From Geomonas oryzisoli (lineage in GTDB: Bacteria > Desulfobacterota > Desulfuromonadia > Geobacterales > Geobacteraceae): DNA of 64,000 bases. A program made the position numbers and the translations under genes. The notes below the pieces were generated by a model, which saw nothing but the letters and a program-made list of their open reading frames with translations, searched no databases and was not told where the DNA came from. Numbering within the stretch: the first letter of the stretch is position 1; each line of letters opens with the position of its first letter. The stretch lies in assembly GCF_018986915.1 (NCBI RefSeq), contig NZ_CP076723.1, positions 839,501 to 903,500 on the forward strand, read 5' to 3'. Shown here in pieces: positions 58,869 to 64,000 of this stretch.

Positions 58869-59480
58869 ATGGAAGCTTATTCGGATTTTTTCTTCACCGT
58901 GTGGATCAGGTTCTTCTTCCTGCTCACCCCCTTCTTCGTACTCTCCACCTTCCTGGCCATGACGCCGGAGTTGACCGCCCGTGAGCGGCGCTCGACCGCC
59001 GTCAGGGTGACCCTCGCCGTCATGGTCGCCTGCTTCGTCCTGTACTCCTTCGGCAACACCCTGTTCTCGCTGTTCGGGATCACGCTCGACTCCTTCAGGA
59101 TCGGGGCGGGGAGCCTTTTGTTCCTCTCGGCGGTGCACATGGTGCACGGCGACGACAGCGCGCCCGCGAGCGAAAAGCGCGACGCCATCTCGGTCGTCCC
59201 CCTGGCGATCCCCGTCACGGTCGGCCCCGGTACCACCGGCGCGCTCCTGGTCATGGGCGCCGAGGTGCAGCACAACTGGCAGGTGTTCGTGGGGCTCGCC
59301 GCCCTCGCCATGGCCGTCTTGTGCGTCGGCATCCTCCTGGTCTGCGCCTCGTTCATCGAGCACATCGTCGGCAAGAAGGGGATCACCATCTTAAGCAAGT
59401 TGACCGGTCTCTTCGTCGCCGCGCTTGCCGCCCAGATCGTCTTCACCGGGGTCAGGAATTTCCTGAAGATCGGAGCTTAA
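58869..59480 (+). CDS. MarC family membrane protein
   Basis: A 203-residue protein with six membrane helices. It has FFLLTPFFVLSTFLAMTPELTARER, the SFRIGAGSLLFLSAVHMV block and VPLAIPVTVGPGTTGALLV, typical of MarC/YchE proteins. E. coli MarC was once linked to antibiotic resistance but its transport role is unclear. I chose the ATG at 58869 with CAGGA; the earlier ATG at 58821 lies in the repeat arm. Confidence 0.9.
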   Translation: MEAYSDFFFTVWIRFFFLLTPFFVLSTFLAMTPELTARERRSTAVRVTLAVMVACFVLYSFGNTLFSLFGITLDSFRIGAGSLLFLSAVHMVHGDDSAPASEKRDAISVVPLAIPVTVGPGTTGALLVMGAEVQHNWQVFVGLAALAMAVLCVGILLVCASFIEHIVGKKGITILSKLTGLFVAALAAQIVFTGVRNFLKIGA

Positions 59481-60239
59481 GAGATAAAAGCCCAACACAG
59501 AGGGAAGACTTCAATGGCTTTTCAACACCTCCCTCAGGGAATCCCGATGTCTCGGTGTTACGTTGGTGTGCAGGCCCTAATTTCCTGATTGACTTGGTCC
59601 CCCGTTTCACGTTATGTTCCGCGCTGCCTTGCTTGTTGTGCAGTTCAAACTGACAGCAAAATTGCGGTGGGGCGTGATCTTGGTGGAGCCAGCCTGAGAA
59701 CCATGGTGAACAGCAGAAAGGTACAAGTAGCAGCCGCGTTCGCCGTGATCTTCTTCCTGGTTTTCGCAGGTATGAGGATCGCGCTCCTCGACCGCTCCCC
59801 GGGACCCAAGCCCAAGCCGCGGGCCGTCCTCAACCTCTCCGTCCAGAAAGAAGCCTCCGCCTCAAGCTCCAACTGCAACAACGCTTGCCCCGTTCACGCC
59901 ATCGACTGCGAATTCCAGCGCCGCTGCCCCAACCTACCAGCCGGTCACCGCGTCGTATGGACCGGGCTCGTCGCTGCTGGCACCGAAAGTCCCTACACAC
60001 CGACCCTTCCCGGTCGTTCCCCACCCTCCTGCTGATCTCCTGACTCGTTCCCAAACCGGCCGGTGTAGCCGCACCTTTGCCTGTCGCAGCCGCGACAAGA
60101 TCGGGTCGCGTCATGCCTGTGCCACGGTGCGTCCTGCCCGGCTGCTTGAGCTGCTTGAGCTGCGGGGGAGCCGTCGTGCCCTGTCGCGCGGCCGGAGCCT
60201 TGCCACGTCCCCCTGGGGACACCAGCGCGGAAGAGTGCC
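59481..60239. other. 759-base stretch without a secure gene upstream of the surface-sugar operon
   Basis: A plausible promoter (TTGACT 59589-59594, 18-base spacer, TATGTT 59613-59618) is followed by a frame from 59703 with a membrane helix, then a frame shift into a proline-rich frame that stays open to about 60290. It may be a long leader or a decayed gene. Confidence 0.5.
59703..60035 (+). CDS. Doubtful small membrane-anchored protein, possibly frameshifted
   Basis: The 110-codon frame begins MVNSRKVQVAAAFAVIFFLV, a basic start and a clear membrane helix, then a lysine-proline linker. At about residue 57 it turns cysteine-rich (NCNNACPVHAIDCEFQRRC). Shifting two bases forward near 59878 gives instead a proline/serine/alanine-rich stretch (TTLAPFTPSTANSSAAAPTY) like an envelope linker, open to about 60290. 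Either the frame is real, or a single frameshift has broken a longer gene. There is no good ribosome site. I do not recognise the family. Confidence 0.35.
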   Translation: MVNSRKVQVAAAFAVIFFLVFAGMRIALLDRSPGPKPKPRAVLNLSVQKEASASSSNCNNACPVHAIDCEFQRRCPNLPAGHRVVWTGLVAAGTESPYTPTLPGRSPPSC

Positions 60240-61187
60240 ATGCCTCTCATATCCATCGTCATACCTGTATATAACGCCGAGAAGACCATAGCGTCCCTGT
60301 GCCAGGCCTTGGTCTCTCAACTAAAGGACCAATACCGGGTTGAGATCGTCCTCGTGAACGACTACAGCCGCGACGGCTCCGCTGTGGTATGCCGGCGGCT
60401 CCACGAAGAGTACCCGGAGACGGTGACCTACCTCGCCCTGTCACGCAATTTCGGCGAACATAATGCCGTGATGGCGGGGCTGAACCAGACGCGCGGCGAC
60501 TACGTGGTCGTTATGGACGACGACTTCCAGAATCCGCCTGCAGAGGTGCCAAAGCTGCTGTCGGAGATCGCCAAGGGTTACGACGTGGTCTACTCCCAGT
60601 ACGATAAGAAGAATGACAGCTGGTTCCGCAACCTCGGGAGCTATCTCAACGGCACGCTCGCCCGCGTCACCCTCGACAAGCCGGCCAGCCTCTACCTCTC
60701 GAGCTTCAAGGTGATGAACCGCTTCCTGGTCGACCATCTCGTCGCGCACAAAAGCCCCAACGTCTACATCGACGCACTGATCCTGCGCAGCACCCGCAAC
60801 ATAGGTACCGCGCTGGTCCGGCACGAGCCGCGCCACCACGGGAGGAGCGGGTATTCCCTGAAGAAGCTGGTCGACCTGTGGGGCAACGTCTTCGTGAGTT
60901 ACTCGCTGATCCCGCTGCGCCTGGTGGCGATAGCCGGCGCGGTTTTGACCCTTACGGGGGTCTATTCGGTCTCGGCCATGCTGATCCGGGGATGGCTGCC
61001 CATGCTCAGCGATCCCAGCGATATCGAGTCGTTGAACTCCATCCTCGTGTTCTTCCGCGGCGTGCAACTGCTGGCGACGGGAATCGTCGGCGAGTACGTG
61101 GGGCGCATCTACCTCAAGTTGAACCAGGATCCGCAATTTATCGTCAGGGAGAGCTGGACCGCGGGGAGCGACGGCAATGGCGGGTAA
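60240..61187 (+). CDS. Family 2 glycosyltransferase, polyprenyl-phosphate type with C-terminal membrane helices
   Basis: A 315-residue GT-A enzyme starting PLISIVIPVYNAEKTI, with LVNDYSRDGS, the metal motif VVMDDDFQNPP and two C-terminal membrane helices (about 225-247 and 270-290). It resembles GtrB/ArnC proteins that load a sugar onto undecaprenyl phosphate. The ATG at 60240 has AGAG upstream. It overlaps the start of the next gene by 11 bases, so it is the first gene of a coupled operon for surface sugar. Confidence 0.9.
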   Translation: MPLISIVIPVYNAEKTIASLCQALVSQLKDQYRVEIVLVNDYSRDGSAVVCRRLHEEYPETVTYLALSRNFGEHNAVMAGLNQTRGDYVVVMDDDFQNPPAEVPKLLSEIAKGYDVVYSQYDKKNDSWFRNLGSYLNGTLARVTLDKPASLYLSSFKVMNRFLVDHLVAHKSPNVYIDALILRSTRNIGTALVRHEPRHHGRSGYSLKKLVDLWGNVFVSYSLIPLRLVAIAGAVLTLTGVYSVSAMLIRGWLPMLSDPSDIESLNSILVFFRGVQLLATGIVGEYVGRIYLKLNQDPQFIVRESWTAGSDGNGG

Positions 61188-62577
61188 CGTGACGCCAGTG
61201 ATGCTTCCCGCAGGCGTTGCCCTGCCGCAGGAGTACGCCTCCGGGGTCGCCCGTTCCCGAAACGGTGGAACTCCCCTGCACGACGATGCCTTCGTGGATG
61301 GATGGATCAACGCGGCGCGCAAAAGGGGCTCGTTGAACAACGTGCAGGTCCCCCTGGATGCGGTGCAGGGGTGGCACAGGGAGCCGGAGACCGGGAACAT
61401 CCACCACCAAACCGGACGTTTTTTCAGCGTGATCGGCGTGCATGTCCGCCACAGGGTGGGGCACCACGAGCTGGAATGGGACCAGCCCATCATCGAGCAG
61501 CCCGAGATCGGCATCCTCGGCATCCTGGCCAAGTACATCGACGGCACTCTCCACTTCTGCCTCCAGGCCAAGGAGGAGCCGGGCAATGTGGGAGGGGTTC
61601 AGCTCTCTCCGACGGTTCAGGCCACCTACAGCAACTACACCGGGGCTCATGGGGGGGCACGGCCGCTCTTCATCGAGCGCTTCATCGAGCCGGACCCCGC
61701 CGGGCGGCTGTTTGCCCGCCTGCAGACCGAGGATGGCGGCAGGTTCCTGTACAAGTCCAACCGTAACATGATCATGGTGGCTGGGGACGAGGTGCCGGTG
61801 GAGCTTCCTGAAGGCTTCATCTGGCTGACCCTGTGCCAGATCGCCTCCCTTATCCGCCGGGACAACCTGGTCAATGCCTGCACGCGCAGTATTCTGGCCT
61901 GCCTCGTCGGCGCCGGAAGCGCCGGTGAGCCGGCGTACACGGCGGGGGGGGAGGGGCTGCGCGATACGCTGCAGTGGCTGGACGACCGCAGGGCGGTGAC
62001 CCACATGCTGACCAGGCGCATAGGGCTGAACGATCTCAAGGAATGGCGCCTGGACGAAAAAGGGTACTTCTCCCACGTTCCCAGCGCCTTTTTCCGCATC
62101 GTAGGGTTGAAGGTCTCCTCTCAGACCAGGGAGGTGGGGTCGTGGGGGCAGCCGATCATCGAGAATCCCGCCCCCGGGATCATCGGGCTGCTGCTCCGCG
62201 AGGGGGCAGAAGGGACGGAACTTCTGATGCAGGCGAAGGCCGAGGCCGGCAACCGCTCCACGGTCCAGCTCGGCCCCACGGCGCAGTTCACGCAAGGCAA
62301 CTACGAAGGGAACCAGAAGCTGGAAAAGCCGTTCCTGTTCGATGAATTCTCCGCGCCCGGACCTTTCCCGCCGGTTCACGAGAGTCGCCAGGCCGAGGAA
62401 GGGGCGCGGTTTTACCGGGAATACAACCTGCATCGCATCCTGAGGCTCCCCGAGGGGACCGAACTGGCGCTCCCTCCCGACTACCGCTGGCTCACTCTGC
62501 GGCAGGTGCAGGTGCTGGTGCACCTGGGTGAGCAGGTCAATTCCTGCGCGCGGAGCATCATCTCGTGCCTGCTGTGA
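61177..62577 (+). CDS. NDP-hexose 2,3-dehydratase (EvaA family)
   Basis: A 466-residue protein with two similar halves (about 30-230 and 255-465). Each half has an FFSVIGVHV or FFRIVGLKV strand, a WDQPIIEQP or WGQPIIENP motif, then QAKEEPGN or QAKAEAGN and LSPTVQATYSNY or LGPTAQFTQGNY. This duplicated layout is diagnostic of the hexose 2,3-dehydratase family. The family acts on dTDP-4-keto-6-deoxyglucose to open 2-deoxysugar pathways, best known from actinomycete antibiotics. Here it sits between a glycosyltransferase and a sugar aminotransferase, pointing to a 2-deoxy amino sugar on the cell surface. Confidence 0.9.
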   Translation: MAGNVTPVMLPAGVALPQEYASGVARSRNGGTPLHDDAFVDGWINAARKRGSLNNVQVPLDAVQGWHREPETGNIHHQTGRFFSVIGVHVRHRVGHHELEWDQPIIEQPEIGILGILAKYIDGTLHFCLQAKEEPGNVGGVQLSPTVQATYSNYTGAHGGARPLFIERFIEPDPAGRLFARLQTEDGGRFLYKSNRNMIMVAGDEVPVELPEGFIWLTLCQIASLIRRDNLVNACTRSILACLVGAGSAGEPAYTAGGEGLRDTLQWLDDRRAVTHMLTRRIGLNDLKEWRLDEKGYFSHVPSAFFRIVGLKVSSQTREVGSWGQPIIENPAPGIIGLLLREGAEGTELLMQAKAEAGNRSTVQLGPTAQFTQGNYEGNQKLEKPFLFDEFSAPGPFPPVHESRQAEEGARFYREYNLHRILRLPEGTELALPPDYRWLTLRQVQVLVHLGEQVNSCARSIISCLL

Positions 62578-62630
62578 TGACGCTTCGAGTGCGGGAGCGG
62601 CGGGATGCCGGGACGGGGAAAGGGGGGGGC

Positions 62631-63758
62631 ATGCCAGATGTGAATGACAAAGTCCGCTACTGGGACTATCTCGGCGACTACGCGCTGCACCGCGAGGCAT
62701 ACCTGGCAGCTGTGGACCGCGTCTTTTGCTCCGGGCGGCTGGTGCTGGGGCAGGAGGTCGCGCACTTCGAGAAGGACCTGGCGGCCTATTGCGGGGCCGC
62801 GTTCGCCGTCGGCGTCAATTCCGGGACGGACGCGATCCTCCTGGCGCTGAAGGCTTTGGGAATAGGGGGGGGCGACGAGGTCATCACCGTCTCCAATACC
62901 GCAGTCCCGACCGTGGCCGCGATCCGCGCCAGCGGTGCGACGCCGGTATTCGTCGACGTCGAGGAGGATACCTACCTCATGGATGCCTCCCTGGTCGAGG
63001 CCGCCGTCACCCCCCGCACCCGTTGCCTCATCCCGGTGCACCTGTGCGGGCAGATGGCGGACATGGCGCCGCTTAAGGAGATCGTGCGGCGGCGGGGGCT
63101 GAAGCTCATCGAGGATTGCGCCCAGGCCTGCGGCGCAACCTACCGGGAAGAGCGGGCCGGCAGCTTCGGGAACGTGGGCGCCTTCTCCTTTTATCCCACC
63201 AAGGTTCTCGGTGCCTTCGGCGATGCGGGTGCCATGACCACCTCGGACCCGGAACTCGCCGCGCGGCTCAGGCGGCTGCGCTTTTACGGCATTGAAAAGG
63301 GGTATCACGCCGAGGAGGAGGGCTTCAACTCGCGGTTGGACGAGGTGCAGGCGGCAATCCTGAACCTGAAACTTGTCGGGATAGAGGCGGCCGCGTCCGC
63401 ACGGCGCGATATCGCGCGCATATACGATGAGGGGCTGGCCGGGGTGGGAGACTTAGGCCTTCCCGTCGTCGGCCGCGACTGCCGCCACCAGTACTACCTG
63501 TACACCGTGCGCACCCCGCGTAGGGATCGGCTGATGGAATTCCTGGGCAGAGAGGGGATCGAGACCAAGATCAATTACCCGCACCCGGTGCACCTGATGC
63601 GGGGCTACTCTGCCCTGGGGTATCGTGAGGGGGACCTGCCGGTCACCGAGCGGCTTGCCCGCAGCATCCTTTCCCTCCCCATCTACCCGGAGCTCCCCTG
63701 GCCGCACGCTGAAAGGGTGGTCGATGCGGTGCGGCGTTTTTTCCGGGGGGGGCGATGA
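62631..63758 (+). CDS. DegT/DnrJ/EryC1/StrS sugar aminotransferase
   Basis: PLP enzyme of 375 residues that aminates a keto sugar. It has GVNSGTDAILLALKALGIG, the PVHLCGQMADM motif, EDCAQACGA and the PLP lysine in FYPTKVLGAFGDAG. The C-terminus has KINYPHPVHL. The position attacked (C3 or C4) cannot be told from sequence by eye. I chose the ATG at 62631 with AAAGGGGGGGG; an upstream frame start at 62565 overlaps the dehydratase gene. Its stop overlaps the next start (ATGA). Confidence 0.92.
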   Translation: MPDVNDKVRYWDYLGDYALHREAYLAAVDRVFCSGRLVLGQEVAHFEKDLAAYCGAAFAVGVNSGTDAILLALKALGIGGGDEVITVSNTAVPTVAAIRASGATPVFVDVEEDTYLMDASLVEAAVTPRTRCLIPVHLCGQMADMAPLKEIVRRRGLKLIEDCAQACGATYREERAGSFGNVGAFSFYPTKVLGAFGDAGAMTTSDPELAARLRRLRFYGIEKGYHAEEEGFNSRLDEVQAAILNLKLVGIEAAASARRDIARIYDEGLAGVGDLGLPVVGRDCRHQYYLYTVRTPRRDRLMEFLGREGIETKINYPHPVHLMRGYSALGYREGDLPVTERLARSILSLPIYPELPWPHAERVVDAVRRFFRGGR

Positions 63759-64000
63759 ACCCTTCCGAGTACCGGGTCATGTTCGAGGCGGAGGATACGC
63801 ACTGGTGGTACGTGGGGCTGCATGAACTGGTCCTTGCCCACGTGACGCGGGAAGCCGGGCGCCTGGGCAGGCCTTTGCGCATCCTCGACGCCGGCTGCGG
63901 CACTGGAAAGCTGTGCCAGCTTCTGGCTCCCTTGGGTGAGGTGGAGGGGGTGGATGCGTCGCCGGAGGCGATCCGCTACAGCCGCCGGCGCGGGGTCGCG
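63755..64000 (+). CDS. Class I SAM-dependent methyltransferase, N-terminal 82 residues (cut by window edge)
   Basis: Starts MNPSEYRVMFEAEDTHWWYVG, the EAEDTHWWY type of opening typical of sugar-cluster methyltransferases. The SAM motif ILDAGCGTGKLC follows at about residues 43-54. It overlaps the aminotransferase by four bases. A role in N- or O-methylating the amino sugar is inferred from position. The gene runs out of the window. Confidence 0.85.
   Translation, partial: MNPSEYRVMFEAEDTHWWYVGLHELVLAHVTREAGRLGRPLRILDAGCGTGKLCQLLAPLGEVEGVDASPEAIRYSRRRGVA

Overview
The window reads as chromosomal DNA from a Geobacter-like bacterium (Geobacterales, the group holding Geobacter, Citrifermentans and Geomonas). 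The pointers are high GC content, c-type cytochromes beside an outer-membrane porin, a three-gene fumarate reductase/succinate dehydrogenase with a single cytochrome b subunit, hopanoid genes, and a tungsten-type aldehyde oxidoreductase. This assignment rests on gene content and my memory of protein families, not on a search. I saw no tRNA or rRNA gene, CRISPR array, transposase or phage gene.

Layout. Positions 1-8.6 kb hold hopanoid and isoprenoid genes: dxs (partial), hpnA and shc on the minus strand, then hpnN, a YtqB/MnmM-like methyltransferase and hpnI on the plus strand. At 8.9-16 kb are a DUF2905 membrane protein, queH downstream of a roughly ten-heme lipoprotein cytochrome, and a divergent operon of heme-bearing porin, small cytochrome and chemoreceptor. 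At 16-20 kb are trpA, accD, a LysE-type exporter and folC. At 20-27.5 kb are envelope and nucleotide-sugar genes: lptD, rfbB, rfbD, a stand-alone phosphomannose-isomerase-type cupin, nhaA and a mannose-1-phosphate guanylyltransferase. At 27.6-32.3 kb are an aldehyde:ferredoxin oxidoreductase, a class II aldolase-like protein and murJ. A gene-free convergent gap with four DnaA boxes lies at 32.3-32.65 kb, followed by mazG, a lipoprotein cytochrome and tgt. FrdCAB is at 35.5-38.8 kb. At 39-49 kb are a histidine kinase, a hydrolase, rubrerythrin, an ExoD-like protein, a cupin, trmL, trpB, a lytic transglycosylase, a LEA-2 lipoprotein and an Uup-type ABC-F ATPase. A minus-strand block at 49.5-57.1 kb carries yebC, ruvC, ruvA, a transglutaminase-like protein, a hybrid sensor kinase, ruvB and an Hda-like protein. 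At 57.2-59.5 kb are a small lipoprotein, a quinone oxidoreductase and a MarC protein. The window ends in a surface-sugar operon: GT2 glycosyltransferase, NDP-hexose 2,3-dehydratase, DegT aminotransferase and a methyltransferase cut by the window edge.

The strongest non-gene signal is in the spacers. Many gaps between co-directional genes are filled almost end to end by one imperfect inverted repeat whose arms are tandem arrays of a 6-8 base word. The word differs from gap to gap. The arms start at or within about 20 bases of the upstream stop codon, sometimes supplying it, and end close to the next ribosome binding site. A second family (GCCACGGAGAAAATCTGAG) behaves similarly, and a third is a 30-base element present in two identical copies 33 kb apart.
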